A DNA stretch of 64,000 bases from Thermohalobaculum sp039030715 (lineage in GTDB: Bacteria > Pseudomonadota > Alphaproteobacteria > Rhodobacterales > Rhodobacteraceae): positions 1 to 64,000 of the forward strand of contig JBCCDU010000013.1 in the NCBI GenBank assembly GCA_039030715.1. Reading direction: 5' to 3'. The position numbers and the translations under genes are program-made. The notes under the pieces are model-generated. The model saw only the letters and a program-made list of their open reading frames with translations. It ran no database searches and was not told the DNA's origin. Below, piece after piece: positions 26,910-34,401 of the stretch (positions are counted from its first letter, which is position 1; each line of letters begins with the position of its first letter).

Positions 26910-27665
26910 ATGACCCAAACGGATCGAACTGCAGCGCAAAGCGTCGGACATCAGATTGCGGACTCCCTGCGTCAGATGATCCTCGACGGAAAGCTGAGCG
27001 CGGATGACCGCCTGCCGGGCGAGCAGGAGCTTGCCGTGCGCTTCGGCGTCTCGCGCCCCTCTGTACGCGAAGCGCTGAAACGGCTGGCCGCGCAAAATCT
27101 GATCCGCACGCGGCGCGGTGCTTCCGGCGGTAATTTCGTCAACCGCATCGGCTGGAAACAGGCGCAGGAGCAGTTGGAGGCAAACGCCACAATGCTGATC
27201 GTTCTGGGTGGCATCGACCCAGATGTTCTGGCCGAGGCGCGGCTGAACCTGCTGACCGCCTGCGTGCCCCTGGCGGCGGAGCGGCGCGACGAGGCCACCC
27301 TGCGCGCCATGGCCGCCGAGGTGAGCTTGCAGGAAGGCGATATCACCGACGAGGATTTCTGCGCCTCGGACGTGCGTTTCTATCGTGCGCTGGTGGATGG
27401 GGCGAAGAACCCGTTGCTCTCGTTCCAGATGGCCGGGGTCATCGAGGCGATCCAACCGCTCCTCAACATGATCATCTATCGCGACCGCGACCGGCGCGAG
27501 ATCGTCGCCCGTCATGCGAGGCTGCTTGGAGCACTGCAGGCCCGGGATGCACCAGCGATGATCGCGGAACTGACCGACCTGAACGATGACACCGCGAGGC
27601 TGGTGCGCGAGGCACAGCAGGCGCGCGAAGCCCGTGCACAGGTTGCCGATGGTGCAGGGATCTGA
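26910..27665 (+). CDS. GntR-family transcriptional regulator, FadR subfamily
   Basis: 251 residues from ATG 26910; an upstream TTG (26895) would add five residues, and no strong ribosome site helps to choose. N-terminal winged helix (about 10-75): ADSLRQMILDGKLSADDRLPGEQELAVRFGVSRPSVREALKRLAAQNLIRTRRGASGG. The C-terminal half (about 90-235) is the helical FCD domain with a metal/ligand His or Asp network (ARLNLLTACVPLAAERR, DVRFYRALVDGAKNPLL, IVARHARLLGALQARD). FCD regulators bind carboxylic acids or metals. It is separated by only three bases from the DUF2182 gene and so is likely its regulator. Confidence 0.9.
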   Translation: MTQTDRTAAQSVGHQIADSLRQMILDGKLSADDRLPGEQELAVRFGVSRPSVREALKRLAAQNLIRTRRGASGGNFVNRIGWKQAQEQLEANATMLIVLGGIDPDVLAEARLNLLTACVPLAAERRDEATLRAMAAEVSLQEGDITDEDFCASDVRFYRALVDGAKNPLLSFQMAGVIEAIQPLLNMIIYRDRDRREIVARHARLLGALQARDAPAMIAELTDLNDDTARLVREAQQAREARAQVADGAGI

Positions 27666-27668
27666 ACG

Positions 27669-28646
27669 ATGAACATGCGTCTTTCCGAATGGGTGGATGA
27701 CCCGCGGTTCGTGACACTGATGGTCGCGATCCTGATCTCCGCCGCTCTCTGGGTCGCCACATGGTCGGTGATGGGCCGAATGGACATGCAGTCCATGCCC
27801 GGGATGGACATGTCTGGAATGGATATGTCCGGGATGGAAATGTCGGACACAGCGATGCCCGAGAACGAGATGTCCGGAATGAACATGTCGGGCACAGATA
27901 TGCCCGAGAACGAGATGCCGGGTATGGAAATGCCCAAGGCGACAATGTCGGGGAACATGCAAGAGAGTATGCCAACCATGGGGGATGGCGGCGGCATGTG
28001 GGGCATGTCGATGGACCCGACCGACTGGCGACTGCGGACCATCAGCGAAGCTTCGCTGATGTGGATACTGATGATGGGGGCGATGATGCTGCCCGCGATG
28101 GCGCCGGTGATGGCGATCTATTCCGGGGTAGCGGCGAAGGAGGATCGGGGCGCCCGCCTGGCACTGCGCATCGGGCTGTTCACGCTCGGCTACTTCGCGC
28201 TCTGGGCCGTGTTCTCGGTTACGCTGGCCATGGTACAATTGGGCCTGCGCGGGTCGGAGTTCTTCACGATGGGCGGCACCCAGGCGACCCCGGCGGCGGC
28301 GGCGGCCCTATTGGTGGCTGCCGGGCTCTATCAGCTTTCGCCGATCAAGGATGCCTGTCTGCGCCATTGCCGCCATCCGCTCACCTATCTGCTCAGTCAC
28401 TGGCGCGAAGGGGTACGGGGCGCCTTTGCGGTCGGCGCCAATCACGGAATCTACTGCGTCGGGTGCTGCGCCGTCTTCATGGGTCTGATGTTCGTCTTCG
28501 GCGCGATGAACATCTGGTGGATGGCGGTGATCGCCCTCTACTTCCTCGCAGAGAAAATCGCGCCACAAGCCGAACGCTGGGGCCGCTGGATGGGCTATGC
28601 TCTGATCGTCGCGGGCTTCTTGACTGCTGGAAATCTGATCATCTAG
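27669..28646 (+). CDS. DUF2182 membrane protein with methionine-rich periplasmic insert
   Basis: 325 residues. An N-terminal TM helix (about 14-34) is followed by a strikingly Met-rich, Asp/Glu/Gly-rich segment (about 35-118, roughly 25 Met in 83 residues, built of Met-Asp-Met-Ser-Gly and Met-Pro-Glu-Asn-Glu units). The DUF2182 core (about 125-325) has five or six TM helices with conserved MGAMMLPAMAPV, CLRHCRHP, GANHGIYCVGCCAVF and ALYFLAEK. DUF2182 is annotated as a predicted metal-binding membrane protein. Met-x-x-Met clusters bind Cu(I) or Ag(I) in other proteins. Paired with DUF1326 downstream. Function unestablished. Confidence 0.85.
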   Translation: MNMRLSEWVDDPRFVTLMVAILISAALWVATWSVMGRMDMQSMPGMDMSGMDMSGMEMSDTAMPENEMSGMNMSGTDMPENEMPGMEMPKATMSGNMQESMPTMGDGGGMWGMSMDPTDWRLRTISEASLMWILMMGAMMLPAMAPVMAIYSGVAAKEDRGARLALRIGLFTLGYFALWAVFSVTLAMVQLGLRGSEFFTMGGTQATPAAAAALLVAAGLYQLSPIKDACLRHCRHPLTYLLSHWREGVRGAFAVGANHGIYCVGCCAVFMGLMFVFGAMNIWWMAVIALYFLAEKIAPQAERWGRWMGYALIVAGFLTAGNLII

Positions 28647-28659
28647 GGGAGGGCCTTCA

Positions 28660-29346
28660 ATGGCCAAAAAACTGAAAAAAATCGCGAAATCCCGGGCGTT
28701 GAAGGTGATCGAAGACAATGACAAGCCGATCCCGCACGACACCGAATGGAAGCTGAAAGGCGAACTGGCGCTAAGCTGTTCCTGCGAGCTTTTCTGTCCT
28801 TGCGTCGTCTCTCTGGGCCAACACCCACCTACCCAGGGGTTCTGTCACGCCTGGATCGCGGCGCGGATCGACAGGGGCAAATATGGCGCAACCAAGCTGG
28901 ATGGGCTGAACATCTGCATGCTGGTCGACATCCCGGGCAAGATGGGCGCAGGCAACTGGACAGTTGCCCTCTATATCGACGACACAGCCAATGACGCGCA
29001 GTTTGCGGCGATGGAGAAGATCTTCAGCGGCTCGGCCAAAGGGACGACGGGCCTCTTCCGGCTGCTGGTCGGCAACTATCTGGGCGCGCGGCGCGAGGCC
29101 GTGACCTACGAGACTTCGGGCGAGATGCGTACCATCACGGCGGGCCGCGCCGTCTTTGGTGAAGTCGCTCCGATCCCGGGTGCGCGCGAGGGCGAGCATG
29201 TAACGGTCGAGAACACCTCCTACTGGATGGGCTCCACGGTGATCGTCGGCCAGGCGCGCAAATCCAAGATCCGCGACTTCGGGCGTGTCTGGAACTTCGA
29301 CGGCGGTTCGGGCGAGATCTGTGCGATTAGCTGGCACGGACCCTGA
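28660..29346 (+). CDS. DUF1326 protein
   Basis: 228 residues. The DUF1326 hallmark CSCELFCPCVV is seen near residue 42-52, giving four cysteines in a compact loop. The middle has TVALYIDDTANDAQFAAMEKIFSG and the C-terminus WNFDGGSGEICAISWHGP. No signal peptide or TM helix; the first 25 residues are Lys-rich. DUF1326 and DUF2182 genes commonly sit together, sometimes fused, so they probably act in one metal-related process. The function is unknown. It follows DUF2182 after 13 bases, with a GGGGAGGG ribosome site. Confidence 0.85.
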   Translation: MAKKLKKIAKSRALKVIEDNDKPIPHDTEWKLKGELALSCSCELFCPCVVSLGQHPPTQGFCHAWIAARIDRGKYGATKLDGLNICMLVDIPGKMGAGNWTVALYIDDTANDAQFAAMEKIFSGSAKGTTGLFRLLVGNYLGARREAVTYETSGEMRTITAGRAVFGEVAPIPGAREGEHVTVENTSYWMGSTVIVGQARKSKIRDFGRVWNFDGGSGEICAISWHGP

Positions 29347-29558
29347 ACATCGCAAAGCTTAGCAGAACTGGACCGCCCATTGTCTGTAGACACGCCTTGC
29401 CCGAATGGCATATTCCCGGCTCGTCCGAAACGAGGTCCATCGAGAGACGGTTCTGACGCGTCTCCAGATCCGTACGGCCAGGCGAAGCACCGAAGCGCTC
29501 CTCAGCGTATATCATGTCGCCGTGGCCGGGGGCTCAATCAAGACCTCGCTGAAGCGTC

Positions 29559-29867
29559 CTAGAAGTCGAAAATGTCACCCAGCAGATCGGCGGCCATGCT
29601 TTTCTTGCGATGTTTGCGAGGATGACGGTGATCGTCACGCCGGTCGTCATGGTGATCGCGGCGCCTATCATCGCGGCGGTGATCGTAGTAATCATCGCCC
29701 TGACCACGCGTATCGTATTCGGGTTGGGAGATGGCCGCGCTGCGCTCGATGATCTTGTCCAACTCGCCCCGATCCAGCCAGACGCCCCGGCATTTCGGGC
29801 AATAGTCGATCTCGACCCCGCTGCGATCGGCCATCACAAGCTGGGTTCCGTCAATCGGGCACTGCAT
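29559..29867 (-). CDS. zinc-ribbon (zf-TFIIB) small protein
   Basis: 102 residues from ATG 29867, with GGAGG upstream. An N-terminal TFIIB-type zinc ribbon with Cys-x-x-Asp...Cys-x-x-Cys (MQCPIDGTQLVM, YCPKCRGVWLDRGEL) is followed by a very basic Asp/Arg/His-rich tail and a hydrophobic AADLLGDIFDF end. The first zinc pair reads Cys-Pro-Ile-Asp, where a second Cys would be expected. It may be nucleic-acid or protein binding. About 210 bases without a gene (29347-29558) precede it; that stretch holds only a weak minus-strand frame and is not called. Confidence 0.75.
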   Translation of the reverse strand: MQCPIDGTQLVMADRSGVEIDYCPKCRGVWLDRGELDKIIERSAAISQPEYDTRGQGDDYYDHRRDDRRRDHHDDRRDDHRHPRKHRKKSMAADLLGDIFDF

Positions 29868-29963
29868 CAAAGTCCTCCATGTTCATCCTTGCGATCACAT
29901 GGGGGTCGCGCACCCGTTCTTCAACGCCCAGAAACCCGGTCAAACTGCCGCTACCCAATCCTG

Positions 29964-32399
29964 TCAAAGGATGAAGTCGCCCGCGCTCAGGATTGGGGCG
30001 CCGCTAACCTCCAGGTCGAAATCCTGCACCCCATCGCCATCCACGTCCCCGCGCACCAGGGTCAGGTCATTGGCGACCGAGCGGGAGATCCGAAGCTCGC
30101 CCGCAGTCCCGGAGAACGCGCTGAATCCGATGAAAGTGAACGCCTGATTGCCGCCTGTGCCGGTATCGGCATCGATGTTCGTGAGGCGGATCACATCCTC
30201 GCCCACGACGAAATCCGCGATGAAATCGCGGTTGCCGGGACCGACAGGGCTGTCGAAGATATTATTGTATCCGAAAGTGTCCTCACCCGATCCGCCAAAA
30301 AGGCGATCCTGCCCGGCATTGCCGAAAAGCTGGTCATCGCCTGCCCCGCCGCGCAACGTGTCATCTCCACCCCGCCCGATCAGGAGATTGTCCTTGGAAT
30401 TGCCGGTGATCGCATCTCCGTCCATCGTGCCGAGCGCATTCTCGATCGAGGCGAATGTCGTCGTCTCACCGCCTGCCTGGAAGCTGGCATCGAACAGGCG
30501 CAGGGTCTGAGCGGTTTCGAACTCCCCCAGATCCAGCGCATCGATCCCTGAATTGCCGTGGATGCTGTTGAGCCCAAGGTTCAGGAAGAACCGGTCATTG
30601 CCCGATCCGCCGCGCGCATCGTCGTCGCCCTCGCCCAGCGAGATCAGGTCGTTGCCCGCGCCGCCTAGTATCGTATCGTCGCCGGCATGCCCGATCAGGC
30701 TGTCATTACCGTCGCGCCCATCGATGAAGTCATCGCCGATGCCGCCGTTCTGGGTCTGCGCCTGCTCGGTCCCGATCCGGGTGACCGAGGTCTGCGCCAT
30801 CTGGCCGAACACGATATAGCCCGCACCGTGGTCGATCTCGCCAAGAACCGTGTCTTCGCGGTAAACGCCAAGAACCAGATCGTCGAAGCCGTCGCCATTG
30901 ACATCACCGGCGGGGCCGGACATTCCGCGACCCAGGATAGCGCCGTTCTGGCTGGGCCCATCGATGCGGAACCCGTCATTGCCATCCAGTGCGCCAAGCT
31001 CGATCACCGGATCGAACCCGTCCGCCTTGCCAAAGACAACAAAGACCGCCCCCGTCGAGTTGTATCCGATCTGGTCAAAGAAATGCGCAGCGACAGCGAC
31101 GTCTTCGAAGCCGTCGCCGTTTACATCGCCCGCCATGCTGACCGAAATACCGGTGTAGTCAGCCTGACGCAGCCCATCCATGCGGAAACCGTTCGAACCG
31201 TCCAAAGTATCCGGATCGAAGGCAGGGCCCCATTGCGATCGACCGAAGATCACATAGGCCGACCCGCTGCTGTTGGCGCCCAGCGAGTCTGCGCGCGGCG
31301 CCGCTATAAGAACATCGTCGAGGCCATCGCCATTGACATCGCCGCCGCCGCTGACCCAGTCGCCGAAAGTATCGCTTGGATCGACGCCACGGATCTCAAC
31401 ACTGCTGACACCGCTGCTGAATGTGACCTCCTCGGGCAGGTCCAGCGTTTCCAGATCTGCCCGGCCAAATACGATATAGGCGGCACCTTCGCTTTCGTTC
31501 GCAGCGCCGCTGGCCGGGTCGGCGTTGGGCGAACCCATAATCAAATCGTCAAATCCGTCACCGTTTACATCGCCCGCAAAATGGACGCTGTGCCCCAATT
31601 CGGCGCCGGTGCGCGCATCTTCGCCGACAAAGACCGCTCCCTCGCCTGGGTCGTCGAGACTTGTAATCTCGATTGTACCGCCGCCGGATCCGTCATCTTG
31701 ATCCAGGTCCTGAAGGTTTGCATCTCCGCCGCGGACGAGGAAAACGGCGCCCTCGTTGCCGTTTCCAGCGCCCGAAAGCGGGTCAGCGCGGAAGGCGCCA
31801 ATCAGGACATCGTCAAAGCCATCGCCATCGAAATCGCCGCCGCCGCCGACCGAGTACCCAAAGTTTTCAATCGTATTCGTACCGATGCCTTCAAAGACAA
31901 AACCCGTACCGCCGACGGGCGTGAACGAAACCACAGGCGCAAGGGTCGAGCCGCCGAAGATAATCGCGGCCCGGCCCGATCCGTTGCCGCCTCCCCCACC
32001 ATCCGCACCGATTACGATGTCGTCGAAGCCATCTCCATCGACATCCCCGGCGAAACTGACCGATGAACCGACACTGCCATTGTCTGCGTCGCCCAGGATC
32101 TGAAACCCGTTGGTGCCATCCAGATCGTTGATGTCGATCTGGCCGTCGACCGCCCCGTTCGCGGCGTCCAACTCTGCCAGATGCGTGCCGCCAAAGACGA
32201 CATAGGCGGCGCCGATATTGCTCCCCTCGCCGTCATAGCGTTCCGCACCGAAGACAAGGTCAGCAAAACCATCGCCGTTGACGTCGCCGACGCCTGCACT
32301 GGCGCGGCCAAAATCGTCTCTGTCGTTGGCGCCAGTTATGCGCATCGCGCTGACGCCGTCGATATTATCCAGGGAAAAAACCGCGCCGAATTCAGGCAT
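29964..32399 (-). CDS. secreted FG-GAP beta-propeller protein with RTX repeats
   Basis: 811 residues. ATG 32399 is chosen because GGAG lies nine bases upstream; earlier in-frame starts (32408, 32417) lack spacing. Residues about 5-560 hold seven FG-GAP units, each with an Asp-Val-Asn-Gly-Asp-Gly-Phe loop (e.g. GDVNGDGFADLVFGA), enough for a full integrin-type seven-blade propeller. About 585-720 carry RTX nonapeptides (GHAGDDTILGGAGNDLI; GGAGDDQLFGNAGQDRLFG). A serralysin-like C-domain ends with DFIL, typical of T1SS signals. No Sec signal. The T1SS ABC/HlyD pair at 17928-21289 is the likely exporter. Probably an adhesin or surface-layer protein; binding partner unknown. Confidence 0.88.
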   Translation of the reverse strand: MPEFGAVFSLDNIDGVSAMRITGANDRDDFGRASAGVGDVNGDGFADLVFGAERYDGEGSNIGAAYVVFGGTHLAELDAANGAVDGQIDINDLDGTNGFQILGDADNGSVGSSVSFAGDVDGDGFDDIVIGADGGGGGNGSGRAAIIFGGSTLAPVVSFTPVGGTGFVFEGIGTNTIENFGYSVGGGGDFDGDGFDDVLIGAFRADPLSGAGNGNEGAVFLVRGGDANLQDLDQDDGSGGGTIEITSLDDPGEGAVFVGEDARTGAELGHSVHFAGDVNGDGFDDLIMGSPNADPASGAANESEGAAYIVFGRADLETLDLPEEVTFSSGVSSVEIRGVDPSDTFGDWVSGGGDVNGDGLDDVLIAAPRADSLGANSSGSAYVIFGRSQWGPAFDPDTLDGSNGFRMDGLRQADYTGISVSMAGDVNGDGFEDVAVAAHFFDQIGYNSTGAVFVVFGKADGFDPVIELGALDGNDGFRIDGPSQNGAILGRGMSGPAGDVNGDGFDDLVLGVYREDTVLGEIDHGAGYIVFGQMAQTSVTRIGTEQAQTQNGGIGDDFIDGRDGNDSLIGHAGDDTILGGAGNDLISLGEGDDDARGGSGNDRFFLNLGLNSIHGNSGIDALDLGEFETAQTLRLFDASFQAGGETTTFASIENALGTMDGDAITGNSKDNLLIGRGGDDTLRGGAGDDQLFGNAGQDRLFGGSGEDTFGYNNIFDSPVGPGNRDFIADFVVGEDVIRLTNIDADTGTGGNQAFTFIGFSAFSGTAGELRISRSVANDLTLVRGDVDGDGVQDFDLEVSGAPILSAGDFIL

Positions 32400-32403
32400 G
32401 TTA

Positions 32404-32436
32404 GACATCTCCGACACCGCGCGTCCGGGAGATGTC
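32404..32436 (-). promoter_or_regulatory. 5' UTR hairpin covering the RTX gene ribosome site
   Basis: GACATCTCC (32428-32436 in mRNA sense) pairs with GGAGATGTC (32404-32412), nine bases each, loop of 15. The GGAG used by ATG 32399 is inside the stem, so an RNA starting above 32436 would be translationally masked. Structure is read directly; regulation is inferred. Confidence 0.5.
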
Positions 32437-32457
32437 CGACCTCATCAGCACGCGCAA

Positions 32458-32493
32458 TCACACCAAAAGTTAACGTATGGTAACATGGTGTGA
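32458..32493. promoter_or_regulatory. inverted repeat upstream of the RTX gene
   Basis: TCACACCA (32458-32465) and TGGTGTGA (32486-32493) flank a 20-base AT-rich centre containing GTTAAC and GGTAAC. The position, about 60-95 bases upstream of the start, fits an operator or promoter element. Confidence 0.4.
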
Positions 32494-32524
32494 CGAATGT
32501 CGGAAATCTCTTCGGTTTGGACGA

Positions 32525-33109
32525 CTAGGCTTGGCCGAGATATCGGTCGAGGTCGTCCAGCTTATCCTGCCCCCAGAACATCTCCTCGCCGACGATATAG
32601 AAGGGAACACCAAAGACCCCGCGTGAGACAGCTTCCTCGGTATTTGCGAGGTAGGCGGCATCGGCTGCGGCGAGATCGAGGCTGGTGGGATCGACCCCTA
32701 TGGCCCGCAGCTTCGTCTCGACAATGCTCTGATCGGCAATGTCCTCTTGCTCCACCCAGACCGCACTCATGATCGACCGTGCCAGCGCACCTGCATCGCC
32801 GCCCGCATCGGCCAGCGCAATCACTGCCCGCGAGGCCGGCAGCGGATCGGTCGGCCAATGCGCCGGTTGTTCGTGATAGGGCATCCCCGTCTTGGCCGAG
32901 GCCCGGCGCAGCTCCTGCAAACGATAGGCCATGCGCGCGGGCGGACGCTGGGCCGGCGGCAATCCACCTGTCGCGGCGAACACCGCCAGCGCGTCCAACG
33001 GCTTGTAGGAGATCGTCGCGCCACGGCGCTCTGCAATCCGTTCCAACCGGTCGGCGGCGAAATATGCCCACGGGCTCAACACCGAGAGGAAATAGTCGAT
33101 ATGCGCCAT
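32525..33109 (-). CDS. 2-hydroxychromene-2-carboxylate isomerase-like DsbA-fold protein
   Basis: 194 residues from ATG 33109, with AAGGAGG eight bases upstream. It begins MAHIDYFLSVLSPWAYFAADRL, where the Ser-Pro-Trp-Ala replaces the redox Cys motif of DsbA, as in HCCA isomerases and kappa-class GST-like proteins. C-terminal VSRGVFGVPFYIVGEEMFWGQDKLDDLDRYL is the standard end. HCCA isomerase acts in naphthalene breakdown with glutathione; here, with no catabolic genes near, a general glutathione-dependent role is more likely. It is upstream of and divergent from prs. Confidence 0.8.
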   Translation of the reverse strand: MAHIDYFLSVLSPWAYFAADRLERIAERRGATISYKPLDALAVFAATGGLPPAQRPPARMAYRLQELRRASAKTGMPYHEQPAHWPTDPLPASRAVIALADAGGDAGALARSIMSAVWVEQEDIADQSIVETKLRAIGVDPTSLDLAAADAAYLANTEEAVSRGVFGVPFYIVGEEMFWGQDKLDDLDRYLGQA

Positions 33110-33228
33110 TTTCAGCACCTCCTTCCACGATCCGCAAAGCCTTGCATCGCGTTCCCATCGAATCATTGCAAGGGGGGGTGAGCGCGTTATGACACCGACG
33201 TGACAGCGGTTTCCGGGGGGAGCGAGCG

Positions 33229-34251
33229 ATGCCGATGAAGACCGATGACAACATGAAACTCATCTCTGGCAATGCAAACCAGCCACTGGCCGAGGCGATC
33301 GCGCGGCGCATGTCGGTCTATCGTGGTGACAAAGTCGCCCTGACCTCGGCCCGGGTCGAGCGCTTCAACGATGGCGAGATCTTCGTCGAGATCTACGACA
33401 ATGTACGTGGTGAGGATGTGTTCATCATCCAGTCGACCTCGAAACCCGCCAATGATAATCTGATGGAGCTGCTGATCATCACCGACGCGCTGAAACGCGC
33501 CTCGGCGCGCAGGATCACGGCGGTGGTCCCCTATTTCGGCTATGCGAGGCAGGACCGCAAAACGTCGGCCCGCACGCCGGTTTCGGCCAAGCTGGTGGCA
33601 AATCTGATGACCGAGGCGGGAATCGACCGCGTGCTGACGATGGACCTGCACGCCGGTCAGATTCAGGGCTTCTTCGACATTCCGACCGACAACCTCTACG
33701 CCTCGCCGGTTTTTGCGCTGGATATCAAGCACAATCTCTCGAAGGACAAACCGGTGACCGTGGTCAGCCCCGATGTGGGCGGCGTGGTGCGCGCCCGCGA
33801 TCTGGCGAAGCGGATCGATGCGGGGCTTGCGATTGTGGACAAGCGCCGCTCCGGCGCCGGCAAGGTCGACGAGATGATCCTGATCGGCGACGTGAAGGAC
33901 CAATGTTGCGTGATCGTCGACGACATCTGCGACACGGCGGGCACGCTCTGCAAAGCGGCCGATCTGCTGATGAACGAGGGCGCCGCCGAGGTTCACGCCT
34001 ATATCAGCCACGGCGTCCTGTCGGACCCGGCCGTCGAACGTGTGACGGGTTCTGTGATGAAGTCCCTGGTGATCACCGACTCGATCCAGCCGACCGAGCA
34101 GACCAAAGCTGCGAAAAACATCCGCGTTGTCTCGATCGCCCCGATGTTCGCTCAGGCCATCCTGAATGTGGGCAACGACACCTCGGTCAGTTCGCTCTTC
34201 CATGAGGACACGCTGGGTCCGATCTACGAGGCTTTCTACAAGTTCGATTAG
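33229..34251 (+). CDS. prs: ribose-phosphate pyrophosphokinase
   Basis: 340 residues. It makes PRPP from ribose 5-phosphate and ATP for nucleotide, His, Trp and NAD synthesis. The ATG follows GGGGGGAGC. Motifs: NANQPLAEAIARRM, the NDGEIFVEI and QSTSKPANDNLMELL blocks, PYFGYARQDRK, the catalytic flexible loop, VDKRRSGAGKV, and the PRPP-binding VIVDDICDTAGT. The first eight residues MPMKTDDN are an extension relative to many bacterial Prs proteins; ATG 33253 would give the shorter form. Housekeeping gene next to an AT-rich island. PRPP is also the sugar donor used by UbiA-type phosphoribosyltransferases such as that at 49202, which is inference. Confidence 0.95.
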   Translation: MPMKTDDNMKLISGNANQPLAEAIARRMSVYRGDKVALTSARVERFNDGEIFVEIYDNVRGEDVFIIQSTSKPANDNLMELLIITDALKRASARRITAVVPYFGYARQDRKTSARTPVSAKLVANLMTEAGIDRVLTMDLHAGQIQGFFDIPTDNLYASPVFALDIKHNLSKDKPVTVVSPDVGGVVRARDLAKRIDAGLAIVDKRRSGAGKVDEMILIGDVKDQCCVIVDDICDTAGTLCKAADLLMNEGAAEVHAYISHGVLSDPAVERVTGSVMKSLVITDSIQPTEQTKAAKNIRVVSIAPMFAQAILNVGNDTSVSSLFHEDTLGPIYEAFYKFD

Positions 34252-34401
34252 ATTTTTTACACGCCACCTTGTGGTGGACTCAGAAGGCAATGTTTCAACC
34301 TTAAGCTCAGCCTATCTAATAAACGATTCTTGCAAAAAAACTATTTTGTGCAATTATAATACGAAATTGACCTGGAAAGGTATTTATTTGGAGTGATTTT
34401 G

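Noticed and set aside
27780..27985. CRISPR-like or tandem DNA array
   Set aside because: Units are short, degenerate and coding (methionine-rich peptide), with no equal-length spacers.
26871..28238. Minus-strand frame of 455 residues with His/Gly repeats
   Set aside because: It is the antisense of the methionine-rich DUF2182 insert and the regulator gene.
29347..29558. Small minus-strand frame in the gap after DUF1326
   Set aside because: No ribosome site and no recognisable domain; left uncalled.
30687..32066. A 459-residue plus-strand frame opposite the FG-GAP/RTX gene
   Set aside because: Repeated pattern only mirrors the propeller repeat; no recognisable protein.
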